DNA of 64,000 bases. Source: Flavisolibacter nicotianae (GTDB taxonomy: Bacteria > Bacteroidota > Bacteroidia > Chitinophagales > Chitinophagaceae). The DNA is taken from assembly GCF_003628535.1 (NCBI RefSeq), contig NZ_RBCI01000003.1, positions 1-64,000 on the forward strand, in the 5' to 3' direction. Both the position numbers and the translations under genes were made by a program. Below, piece by piece: positions 1 through 7,975 of the stretch. The first letter of the stretch is position 1, and each line of letters opens with the position of its first letter. The notes below the pieces were generated by a model. That model was not told the origin of the DNA and made no database searches. It was given only the letters and a program-made list of their open reading frames with translations.

Positions 1-1570
1 GGTGGCCAGTGTGGATCCCACAACGGGATTGGTGACGGCGTTGAAAGCGGGAACGACCAACATTATCTATACGGTATCCAGCGGCTGCAATGCGCCCAAG
101 ACAGCGCAACAGGCCCTGACGGTAGTGGGTGATGGCACCATCAGCTTTACTTCGGCTTCAGGCACCAATGCACAAACAAAATGTGTGAATACCGCAATTG
201 CCAACATCACCTATGCCGTGGGTGGAACATCGACCGGCGCAACCGTGAGTGGCCTTCCCAATGGCGTAACGGGTACTTACAATAGCGGTGTGGTGACAAT
301 TTCCGGTACACCAACTGAAGCCGGTACATTCAACTATACAGTCAACACGACAGGTTCTCCTTGTGTAAACCCAACGGCGACCGGTAGCATCGTTGTAACG
401 CCCAATACCATCTGTGCGACGTACACCGGTCCATATTTGGTGAACACGTCATCAACCACCACCGGTGGAACAGCAACGTTTAACCTGTCATTTACTATTT
501 CCGGCCTGTCCGGAGCCAATTGCAACAGTCTGTCGGGACTACAGAGCAGCAATTTCACGGTAATACCAAGTCCTTCGTCGGGTGTTAGCATTGGCCAGAT
601 TTCGTACAACGCATCGACCAATGTTGTATCGGCGCCGGTGACAGTTGTTTTGAGTTCCAATCAATATTCCAGCACGATCCAGTTTAATCTCACAATTTCA
701 AATGGCACGAAGAATTTTGTCTTCGGCAATTGTGTCGATGTTCCATTGGTGACCGTTTCCACACTGGCGACAGGTTTCGTTACAGGCGGCGGGTACATCA
801 TCCCCACAACATCAAACGGAACACAGATTGTGGGTGCAAACGGCAACCGGAACAATTTCGGTTTCAACATCAAATACAATAAGTCGCAAAAGCAATTGCA
901 GGGCAACTGGAACACGATTGTCAGGTCATTGCAGGCAGACGGAAAAATTCACCTGTTCCAGGTGAAAAGCAGCCAGCCTTATTCATTGGTTGTCGGGCAA
1001 ATTTCAGCAACTTCTTACAGGGCTGACATGGTGTTTACTGCTGCAAACATCCAGGATCTTACGACTGGACAGGGATTTGGAACCGGTACCGCTTATGTTA
1101 CAGTGTATGATAACGGTGAACCAGGGATTAATGTTGACCAGATCTATATCAAAGTAGTGAACAATGGTAGTAAGATCTACGAAAGTTCCCTCGGCGGACC
1201 GCTGAATACGTCGTCCTATCAGGTTCCGAAACTGAATGCGGGTAACATACAAATCCACACGTTTGGCGGACCAGGTGTGAGCAACAATTTGCAGGTACAA
1301 ACGATCGACCAGCCGTCCGATCAACGCCTGAAGTTGAATGCATTGCCAAACCCGTCACGAAGCAGCTTCACCCTTCAGTTGCATGGATCTGCAAGCGAAA
1401 AAATGCAGGTGCGTGTAGTGGATGTTATGGGAAGAACAGTTCAGTTGTTGAACAACCTTTCCTCCGGTCAGACCCTGAACCTGGGTGCGGATTACAAGGT
1501 GGGTGTTTACATCGTGGAACTGAGCCAGGGCGGCAATCGAACACAAACAAAGATTGTAAAAACCAATTAG
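1..1570 (+). CDS. Large secreted adhesin-like protein with T9SS C-terminal sorting domain (5' end outside window)
   Basis: The reading frame is open from the window edge, so only about 522 C-terminal residues are visible. The first 40 residues look like the end of a bacterial Ig-like (Big_2) repeat (DPTTGLVTALKAGT). A second Ig/SprB-like repeat follows with the motif GLPNGVTGTY and GTPTEAGTFNYTV. The last 80 residues form a type IX secretion type A sorting domain, beginning near LNALPNPS, continuing through VRVVDVMGRTV, and ending in KIVKTN. The protein should be exported through the outer membrane by T9SS and be surface-bound or released. The middle 250 residues match no family I recognise. 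A strong terminator follows 25 bases after the stop, so the gene ends its transcript. Confidence 0.85.
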   Translation, partial: VASVDPTTGLVTALKAGTTNIIYTVSSGCNAPKTAQQALTVVGDGTISFTSASGTNAQTKCVNTAIANITYAVGGTSTGATVSGLPNGVTGTYNSGVVTISGTPTEAGTFNYTVNTTGSPCVNPTATGSIVVTPNTICATYTGPYLVNTSSTTTGGTATFNLSFTISGLSGANCNSLSGLQSSNFTVIPSPSSGVSIGQISYNASTNVVSAPVTVVLSSNQYSSTIQFNLTISNGTKNFVFGNCVDVPLVTVSTLATGFVTGGGYIIPTTSNGTQIVGANGNRNNFGFNIKYNKSQKQLQGNWNTIVRSLQADGKIHLFQVKSSQPYSLVVGQISATSYRADMVFTAANIQDLTTGQGFGTGTAYVTVYDNGEPGINVDQIYIKVVNNGSKIYESSLGGPLNTSSYQVPKLNAGNIQIHTFGGPGVSNNLQVQTIDQPSDQRLKLNALPNPSRSSFTLQLHGSASEKMQVRVVDVMGRTVQLLNNLSSGQTLNLGADYKVGVYIVELSQGGNRTQTKIVKTN

Positions 1571-1594
1571 CTTTCATTCTGGTGAAAAGCTAAC

Positions 1595-1623
1595 AAGGTG
1601 GCCCTCGCGGCCACCTTTTTTTA
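1595..1623 (+). terminator. Rho-independent terminator after the adhesin gene
   Basis: A perfect 9-bp stem (AAGGTGGCC at 1595-1603 with GGCCACCTT at 1609-1617) has a five-base loop and runs into a T tract to 1623. Confidence 0.9.
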
Positions 1624-1758
1624 TTTGCCTACACAAAAGATTCCTGGAAGAAAGTACAACGCCAACTATCGGCAGCAATTAAGGTAAACTCGTTTATATT
1701 AGCTGCTCTGAACAACCGGTAACAAACAACTGTTCCCGTTTTTAAACCCATTGCTGCT

Positions 1759-3783
1759 ATGAATCGTCTGCTGCTTTTTTTTGCGCTCCTGCCTGCGACC
1801 GTTCTTTTTTCACAAGACCCATGGAAGGTGGAAGCCGCTACCATCAATCCGTCCAATTATTACGGGGTCACCGTTGCCAACGGTATGATCGGGATCGTGT
1901 CGTCGCCTGAAGTGTTCAAGGTGAAAGACGTTGTGCTGGCAGGTGCGTACGACCTGTACGGCAGGGGGCGGGTCAGCAATTTCCTGCGCAGCTTTAACCT
2001 GCTGAACATGCGCCTGTCGGTAGATGGCCGTGAGTTGAACAGTTCCGCTGCCTCTAATCTGAAGCAGAGTCTTGACATGAAAGGTGCTTCGTTTACCACC
2101 ACCTTCGATTATGGTGACAAGGCTTCTGTCAGCTACACTTATTACTCCCTTCGGCATCTTCCGTTTACTGTTTTGATGGATGTTACCGTCACGGCAAAAA
2201 AAGACATTTCCATCACCGGTAGCAGCGTGATGGAAGCACCCGATGCCCTGCGGGACGTGCAGAATTATTACAACGAGATCGACCGGCCGCACGTCGTCAT
2301 CAGCCTTTTGACATCGTCGGCCAAATCGCCTACGGGTAAGTTGCTCATGTGTGCGTCCAATACCTTTCTTTTTAGCGAGCCGCATGGCCAGGAGCCCCGC
2401 GTCATCCACGAAATGTGGGACAACAACATGCACCTGATGAAATTCACCCGCAGTATTAAGGCGGGGCAGAGCTACCGTTTTTCGATTGCCGGTTCGTCCA
2501 TTACATCGGCCCACCACGATGACCCGCTCAACGAGGCCGAGCGACTGACCATTTATGCCAAACTGGAAGGCCGCGACCGTTTGTTGCAGTTCCATCAAAA
2601 AGCCTGGGACGAACTCTGGAAAAGTGATATCCGGATCGAAGGCGACGCACAGGCGCAGCAGGATGTGCACAGCATGCTCTATCACCTTTATTCCTTTGTA
2701 CGGGAAGGCTCGGCCTTTTCGCCTTCGCCGATGGGGTTGAGCGGGTTGGGGTACAACGGTCACGTATTCTGGGATGCGGAATTGTGGATGTACCCGGCGC
2801 TTTTGGTGATGCGTCCCGAACTGGCAAAAAGCATGATCGAGTACCGTTTCCAGCGCCTGGAAGCGGCCAGGCGAAACGCCTTTGCCAACGGGTTTAAAGG
2901 AGCAATGTTCCCGTGGGAGAGTGCCGATAGCGGCGTGGAAGAAACCCCTGTCTGGGCGCTGAGCGGACCGTTTGAGCACCATATTACGGCCGATGTGGCC
3001 ATTGCAGCCTGGAATTATTATGCCGTTACCCAGGACAAGCAGTGGTTGCGGGAAAAAGCCTGGCCCATTCTTTCCGCCACCGCGGATTTCTGGGCGTCAC
3101 GGGTGGAGCGGAATGGCCCGGGACAGTATGAAATTAAAAATGTCGTCGCTGCCGACGAGTGGGCGGAGAACGTGGACAATAACGCGTTTACCAATGCAGC
3201 GGCTAAAGCCAACCTGCAATATGCCACGCAGGCCGCCGGGCTGCTGGGCATCGTACCCAATCCGGACTGGATGAACGTAGCCCGGAACATTCCCATCCTC
3301 AAGATGGAGAATGGTGTAACCCAAGAACACGCTGCCTACAAGGGCGAAGGAATCAAACAGGCTGACGTCAATCTCCTGGCTTATCCACTGAAAGAAATTA
3401 CCGATCCGAAACAGATCCAGAAAGACCTGGAGTACTACGAATCCCGGGTACCCAACGAAGGCACACCGGCCATGACCCAGGCGGCCTTTACCCTTTTGTA
3501 TGCGCGGTTGGGCAACAGGGAAAAAGCGGCACACTGGTTCCGTGATTCCTATGTGCCGAACCTCAACCCGCCCTTCCGTGTCATTGCCGAAACGAAGGGC
3601 GGAACCAACCCGTATTTCGCCACGGGAGCCGGCGGCATCCTGCAATCGGTGATTATGGGCTTTGGTGGAATCGAGATCACTCCTGGCGGCCTGCGGCAGA
3701 TCAAGACGGTTTTACCGAACGGCTGGCGCAGTTTGACGATTACCGGTGTAGGACCCGAAAAGAAAACTTTCACCAATCAATAA
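1759..3783 (+). CDS. GH65-family glycoside hydrolase/phosphorylase-like protein (acid trehalase type), exported
   Basis: A 674-residue protein with an N-terminal signal peptide (hydrophobic residues 3-17, cleavage after about LFSQ). The (alpha/alpha)6 catalytic domain shows the GH65 hallmarks: FWDAE at 337-341, the general acid region DEWAENVDNNAFTN with Glu467 as predicted catalytic acid, and KQADV at 533-537. The last motif lies where phosphorylases bind phosphate and hydrolases place a base. Family members act on alpha-glucosides such as trehalose, kojibiose or maltose. A periplasmic location favours hydrolysis over phosphorolysis, which is inference. The trehalase at 9950 makes trehalose or a related disaccharide a sensible substrate guess. 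The next gene starts 33 bases downstream with no terminator between, so they may be co-transcribed. Confidence 0.85.
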   Translation: MNRLLLFFALLPATVLFSQDPWKVEAATINPSNYYGVTVANGMIGIVSSPEVFKVKDVVLAGAYDLYGRGRVSNFLRSFNLLNMRLSVDGRELNSSAASNLKQSLDMKGASFTTTFDYGDKASVSYTYYSLRHLPFTVLMDVTVTAKKDISITGSSVMEAPDALRDVQNYYNEIDRPHVVISLLTSSAKSPTGKLLMCASNTFLFSEPHGQEPRVIHEMWDNNMHLMKFTRSIKAGQSYRFSIAGSSITSAHHDDPLNEAERLTIYAKLEGRDRLLQFHQKAWDELWKSDIRIEGDAQAQQDVHSMLYHLYSFVREGSAFSPSPMGLSGLGYNGHVFWDAELWMYPALLVMRPELAKSMIEYRFQRLEAARRNAFANGFKGAMFPWESADSGVEETPVWALSGPFEHHITADVAIAAWNYYAVTQDKQWLREKAWPILSATADFWASRVERNGPGQYEIKNVVAADEWAENVDNNAFTNAAAKANLQYATQAAGLLGIVPNPDWMNVARNIPILKMENGVTQEHAAYKGEGIKQADVNLLAYPLKEITDPKQIQKDLEYYESRVPNEGTPAMTQAAFTLLYARLGNREKAAHWFRDSYVPNLNPPFRVIAETKGGTNPYFATGAGGILQSVIMGFGGIEITPGGLRQIKTVLPNGWRSLTITGVGPEKKTFTNQ

Positions 3784-3816
3784 TTTTCCTATCTTGACCT
3801 TGCTTTTGAGGACTGC

Positions 3817-4374
3817 TTGAAACGACTGCCTGCCATATTATTTCTGCTCATTCTTGTGTTCAATTTCATTGGATACCGGATGGTGATCGCCTACATGCAA
3901 AAGGACGGCGATACAGTTTTGGAAAAAAAGCTGGACCGGCAGCAATACAACGACAACGAGCTCGTTTCCATCAAGACAAAACTCAACCTTCCTTATTACA
4001 CCAGTTCGCAGGATTTTGAAAGAAGCTATGGTTCCATCACCATCGAGGGGGTGGTGTACGAGTATGTCAAGCAGCGGGTGTACAACGATACGCTGGAGCT
4101 GCTTTGTCTTCCTAACGCAACGAAAACAAAGCTGCAGAATGTCAAGAACGAACTGACGAAATCGTCGGCCGACGGCCAGGCTTCGCTGCCGCAAAAAAAG
4201 GCACCGTCGAGCCTCAAGCTTTCGCTTCCCGACTTCTGCCAGCCAATCCAAACATATTCTGCACAGCAACCGGCTGCAATCCGTGAGCACTTCGTTTACA
4301 ACGTACTGCTCTCATTGCCCGGCCATCACGGCCGCCTGGAACAGCCTCCCCAGGCAATACAGTTCGCCTCCTGA
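3817..4374 (+). CDS. Hypothetical protein with N-terminal membrane anchor
   Basis: A 185-residue protein with one hydrophobic segment at residues 4-20 and no lipobox, so an anchored or secreted periplasmic protein. The start is TTG at 3817, chosen because GAGGA lies 4 bases upstream and the hydrophobic segment begins at once; no ATG gives a better N-terminus. The middle (residues 50-100) is acidic to neutral and predicted to be beta-rich (SITIEGVVYEYVKQRVYNDTL). The C-terminal 70 residues are low in recognisable structure and rich in Pro, Gln and Ser. I recognise no family. It sits 40 bases before the first haloperoxidase-type lipoprotein and may share its transcript. Confidence 0.65.
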   Translation: MKRLPAILFLLILVFNFIGYRMVIAYMQKDGDTVLEKKLDRQQYNDNELVSIKTKLNLPYYTSSQDFERSYGSITIEGVVYEYVKQRVYNDTLELLCLPNATKTKLQNVKNELTKSSADGQASLPQKKAPSSLKLSLPDFCQPIQTYSAQQPAAIREHFVYNVLLSLPGHHGRLEQPPQAIQFAS

Positions 4375-4414
4375 TTCATTTTTTTACACTGTATTGTTTT
4401 GAATTTACCCACGT

Positions 4415-5761
4415 ATGAAAAAACTGTTGCTCATGCTGCCTTTGGCAGCAGGACTGTTCTCCTGTAAACAAAAAGATTTTGCGAAATACACCAACAACCC
4501 GCTTCTGTTTTCCAAAACCGTGAAGCGACTGAATGATGTTGTGCTGTATAATAACTTTTCACCGGTTGTGGCTTCCCGCAACTATGCCTATGCCAACATA
4601 GCCGCTTACGAATGCATCGCCGCCGGCGACAGTTCGTATCAAAGCCTGAGCGGGCAGATTAAGCACCTGCCCCAAATGCCCAGGCCCGAGGCCGGAAAGA
4701 AAATCGATTACCACCTGGCGGCCCTGTTGTCGTTTGTAAAGGTGGGCAATGCGGTGACCTTTCCCGAAGGCGTGTTGATGGATTACTACAACCAGTTGAA
4801 AGAAGGCGCCGACAGCGCAGGTATGCCGGGAGAAATGCTGAAGAACACGGTTGCCTTCAGCGATACGATTGCTGCCGCCATTTTGAAATGGAGCAAAGGC
4901 GACAATTATGCACAAACCCGCAGCGCCGAAAAGTTCACCGTTAAACAGGAAGATGGAAGATGGATTCCCACGCCGCCAATGTATGCCCAGGGTATGGAAC
5001 CGCACTGGTGCGACATTCGTCCGCTGCTGATGGATTCGTCTTCGCAGTTCCTGCCGCCGTTGCCGCCCAAATACAACATGAAGGACAGCACCTCGCAGTT
5101 CTGCAAAGAGGTGATGGAAGTAAAGCGCACCGGTGAAACGCTGACAGCGGAGCAAAAGCAGATTGCCGATTTCTTCGACGACAACCCGTTCAACCTGCAT
5201 GTAACAGGCCACGTGATGTACGCCACAAAGAAGTTCTCGCCTCCCGGTCACTGGATGAACATTGTGGGCATTGCTGCACAAAAATCAGGAGCCGATTTCA
5301 ATAAGACCGTTGCTGCCTACACCGAAACCGCCATTGCCTTGTTTGATGGTTTTATTGCCTGCTGGAAAGCCAAATACCAGCACAACACCGTACGACCCGA
5401 AACGGTCATCAACAAGCTGCTGGACCCGAGCTGGCAACCCTATATTCAAACCCCGCCTTTCCCTTCGTACGTGAGTGGCCACTCCGTGATCTCGGCTGCA
5501 TCGGCCGAAGTGATGACGCATCATTTTGGCGACAACTTCGCGTACACCGACTCTTCGGAACGAGAGTTCGGTATTCCCGACCGCTCCTTCAAGTCGTTCC
5601 GCGATGCGGCACAGGAAGCGTCCTGGTCACGCCTCTATGGTGGCATCCACTACCGCAGTGATCTGGAACAGGGCAATATTGTCGGAAAGACGCTGGGCGA
5701 ATACGTGGTGCAGAAGCTCCATTTTAAAAAGAACGAAAATCAACTGACTTACACTCGTTAA
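4415..5761 (+). CDS. PAP2/vanadium-dependent haloperoxidase family lipoprotein
   Basis: A 448-residue protein with a lipoprotein signal (LAAGLFSC, Cys17). The C-terminal half carries all three motifs of the acid phosphatase/vanadium haloperoxidase superfamily: KX6RP (Lys320, Arg327), PSYVSGHS with His356, and SRX5HX3D (Arg406, His412, Asp416). These residues bind phosphate or vanadate, and His412 is the covalent or apical ligand. Helical N-terminal residues 20-200 are typical of long haloperoxidase-like members rather than short lipid phosphatases. Real activity (halide oxidation or phosphatase) cannot be decided from sequence. The following barrel gene starts 9 bases after the stop, so the two are one operon. 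Confidence 0.88.
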   Translation: MKKLLLMLPLAAGLFSCKQKDFAKYTNNPLLFSKTVKRLNDVVLYNNFSPVVASRNYAYANIAAYECIAAGDSSYQSLSGQIKHLPQMPRPEAGKKIDYHLAALLSFVKVGNAVTFPEGVLMDYYNQLKEGADSAGMPGEMLKNTVAFSDTIAAAILKWSKGDNYAQTRSAEKFTVKQEDGRWIPTPPMYAQGMEPHWCDIRPLLMDSSSQFLPPLPPKYNMKDSTSQFCKEVMEVKRTGETLTAEQKQIADFFDDNPFNLHVTGHVMYATKKFSPPGHWMNIVGIAAQKSGADFNKTVAAYTETAIALFDGFIACWKAKYQHNTVRPETVINKLLDPSWQPYIQTPPFPSYVSGHSVISAASAEVMTHHFGDNFAYTDSSEREFGIPDRSFKSFRDAAQEASWSRLYGGIHYRSDLEQGNIVGKTLGEYVVQKLHFKKNENQLTYTR

Positions 5762-5770
5762 ACTTATTTT

Positions 5771-6886
5771 ATGAAACGAATTCTCTCTATCGCCATAATT
5801 TTTACACTGCTTCACCACACGGCTTCTTCACAGGGCTGCGTGGCCATTCGTAACAATGGTGCCGCCTGCACCATGATGGGTTATCATTACGATGCCGACC
5901 ACAAACCTGTGCAGGCTTCACCCTGGAATTTTGCCATCAACAGCCGTTATTTTAAATCCTACAAGCATTTCGTTGGAACGGAGGAACAAAAGGAAAGAGT
6001 GGAAGCCGGAACAGAGGTCATCAACCATTCCTTCTCTACCGAGTTGGGCCTGACACGGCAACTGGGCACTCGGTGGTCACTTGCCTTGTTTGCCCCGTTC
6101 ATCAGCAATACCCGTTCGTCGATGTACGAACACTATGGCAACACCAGCAAGAGCCCCAATGCCCGCCGCGACACCCGTTCGTTTGGCTTGGGTGATGTTC
6201 GCGTTGCCGCATACTACTGGCTGGTGGATCCGGCGAAACTGACAAAGGCAAACATCCAAATCGGTGCTGGCATCAAGCTGCCCACAGGCGATTACCGCTA
6301 CCAGGATTTCTTCTGGCGGAACGACAGCTCCAAAGTGCTGGGACCCGTTGACCAATCCATCCAATTAGGCGATGGCGGAACCGGCTTTACACTCGAGGCC
6401 AATACCTACCTGAACCTGTCGAAGCATACTAGTCTTTATGCCAACGGCTTTTACCTGTTCAACCCGCGGGAACAGAACGGTGTGTCTACGGCCCGGGGCG
6501 GCGTGCCTGCCGCAAGCGCCATTGCCTACGGCAGTGATGTAATGAGTGTGCCCGACCAGTTTATGGCCCGCATCGGTGCTTCCTATGCAGCCGAGCGCTT
6601 TAGTCTTTCGGGTGGCATGCGCATCGAAGGCGTACCGGCCAAAGATGTCTTTGGTGGCAGCAATGGTTTCCGCAGACCCGGCTATGTGCTTTCCGCCGAG
6701 CCCGTGGTGGCTTACCATGCAAAGGCAGCGTTGTTGTATCTCTCCGTGCCTGTTGCCATTGTACGCGACCGTATCCAAAGCGTGCCGGATAAGATTCGTA
6801 CTGAAAAGACAGGCGTGTATGCCCAGGGTGATGCAGCCTTTGCCGATTACACCATCAACGTGGGTGTTTCGTTCCCGCTGCGCTAA
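5771..6886 (+). CDS. Predicted outer-membrane beta-barrel protein, unknown function
   Basis: A 371-residue protein with a Sec signal peptide (residues 1-20, ending ASSQ). The rest alternates short amphipathic beta strands with polar turns, for example RWSLALFAPFI, and ends in a strand with a terminal Leu-Arg (VGVSFPLR). This is the general look of the outer-membrane channel family annotated as transporter or phenol-degradation barrel in Bacteroidota. Two Cys (in GCVAIRNNGAACTM) near the mature N-terminus could form a disulfide. It lies 9 bases behind the first haloperoxidase-type lipoprotein. A role in substrate passage for that enzyme is inference. Confidence 0.7.
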   Translation: MKRILSIAIIFTLLHHTASSQGCVAIRNNGAACTMMGYHYDADHKPVQASPWNFAINSRYFKSYKHFVGTEEQKERVEAGTEVINHSFSTELGLTRQLGTRWSLALFAPFISNTRSSMYEHYGNTSKSPNARRDTRSFGLGDVRVAAYYWLVDPAKLTKANIQIGAGIKLPTGDYRYQDFFWRNDSSKVLGPVDQSIQLGDGGTGFTLEANTYLNLSKHTSLYANGFYLFNPREQNGVSTARGGVPAASAIAYGSDVMSVPDQFMARIGASYAAERFSLSGGMRIEGVPAKDVFGGSNGFRRPGYVLSAEPVVAYHAKAALLYLSVPVAIVRDRIQSVPDKIRTEKTGVYAQGDAAFADYTINVGVSFPLR

Positions 6887-6901
6887 AACTAATTTTTTTA
6901 C

Positions 6902-6980
6902 AAGTAAGCATTGCGTGCAGGCGTCGCACAACGTTCAAAACAGGTTTCTCTGTTTTGAACGTTGTGCTGCACGCTTACTT
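6902..6980. repeat. Long imperfect inverted repeat (hairpin) between two barrel genes
   Basis: An 18-bp perfect inverted repeat (6926-6943 with 6950-6967, loop GTTTCT) is extended by outer arms GCGTGCAG (6913-6920) with CTGCACGC (6967-6974) and AAGTAAGC (6902-6909) with GCTTACTT (6973-6980). The left arm carries small insertions relative to the right. No T tract follows, so it is not a classical terminator. It may be a REP/MITE-like element or an mRNA-processing hairpin. Confidence 0.75.
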
Positions 6981-7033
6981 CTCTGCTGAAAGTGATTTTG
7001 CCACCTCTTTCTTCTTCTTTAAACGACTTGCTT

Positions 7034-7957
7034 ATGTCAGTTAAATCGATATTCAAACCATTCCGGTTTGTTTTTGCCATGACTCTTTTCTCCGCCACGG
7101 CAACCCATGCACAAACGGAGATGGATGCCATCATGATGAACAAACACCAGTTCTGCAGTGGCTTTGACTATATGCATTCCTCCTGGGACCGATACTGGGA
7201 AGGAACCCTGAAACGCACCAACGAGAACCTCGGAACAGTAACCACACAAGGCGTGATGTTCATGCCCAACTACGGCATTACCAGCAACCTCAATGTAATG
7301 GCCAGCGCCTCCTATGTGTGGACGGAAGCTTCAGCCGGAACCCTGAAGGGCATGAAGGGTCTGCAGGATCTATCGGTCTTTGTCAAATGGCGGCCGGTGG
7401 CCAAAAGCTTTGGCGCAAACAAACTGTCGCTTTTTGTGCTGGGTGGTTACTCGGCGCCACTGAGCAATTACGTGGTGGATTTCCTGCCCCTGTCGATCGG
7501 ATTGGGAACAAAAAACCTGATCGGCCGCGGGATGGTGGATTTCCTGCACAAACGCATCAACGTGACGGCTTCCGCTGCTTACGTACGGCGCAGCAACGTA
7601 ACGCTTGACCGCGACACGTATTACGATACGGAACTGCACCAGACCAATGAAGTGAAAATGCCCGATGCGGCGCAGTACCAGCTGCGGGCCGGCTACCGCG
7701 GGAAATACCTCCTGGCCGAAGCCCTGCTCAACAACTGGACAACGCTGGGCGGATTTGACATCACCCGCAACAACATGCCTTTTCCCAGCAACCGCATGAA
7801 TGCAACATCTGTAGGCGTGCAACTGAAATACACGCTGAAAAGCAATACGCATTTGTCGCTGATCGGCGGTGGCAGTACCACCATTGCCGGCCGCAACGTG
7901 GGGCAGGCCACTGCGTTTAATGCCGGTGTTTTTTATGCCTTTTATTTCAAAAAATAA
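7034..7957 (+). CDS. Predicted outer-membrane beta-barrel protein, second copy type, unknown function
   Basis: A 307-residue protein. I chose ATG 7034 because it starts a clean signal peptide (residues 1-27, ending THAQ); the open frame further upstream runs through the hairpin and is not credible. The mature protein is beta-rich with strands such as LNVMASASYVWTE and ends in the aromatic pattern NAGVFYAFYFKK typical of barrels. It carries a Met-rich N-terminal stretch (EMDAIMMNKHQFCSG), as seen in some metal-related exported proteins, which is only suggestive. It lies 18 bases before the second haloperoxidase-type lipoprotein and is presumably co-transcribed with it. It is not an obvious duplicate of the 5771 gene. 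Confidence 0.68.
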   Translation: MSVKSIFKPFRFVFAMTLFSATATHAQTEMDAIMMNKHQFCSGFDYMHSSWDRYWEGTLKRTNENLGTVTTQGVMFMPNYGITSNLNVMASASYVWTEASAGTLKGMKGLQDLSVFVKWRPVAKSFGANKLSLFVLGGYSAPLSNYVVDFLPLSIGLGTKNLIGRGMVDFLHKRINVTASAAYVRRSNVTLDRDTYYDTELHQTNEVKMPDAAQYQLRAGYRGKYLLAEALLNNWTTLGGFDITRNNMPFPSNRMNATSVGVQLKYTLKSNTHLSLIGGGSTTIAGRNVGQATAFNAGVFYAFYFKK

Positions 7958-7975
7958 GCAAAGCCAAAACAGAAT

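Noticed and set aside
1810-2982. Long minus-strand open frame of 390 codons
   Set aside because: It lies wholly opposite the GH65 gene, is rich in His, Arg and Val in a shadow-like pattern and has no family features.
6898-7143. Short frames on both strands across the 6902-6980 hairpin
   Set aside because: They read the same palindrome in both directions and overlap the signal peptide of the barrel gene.
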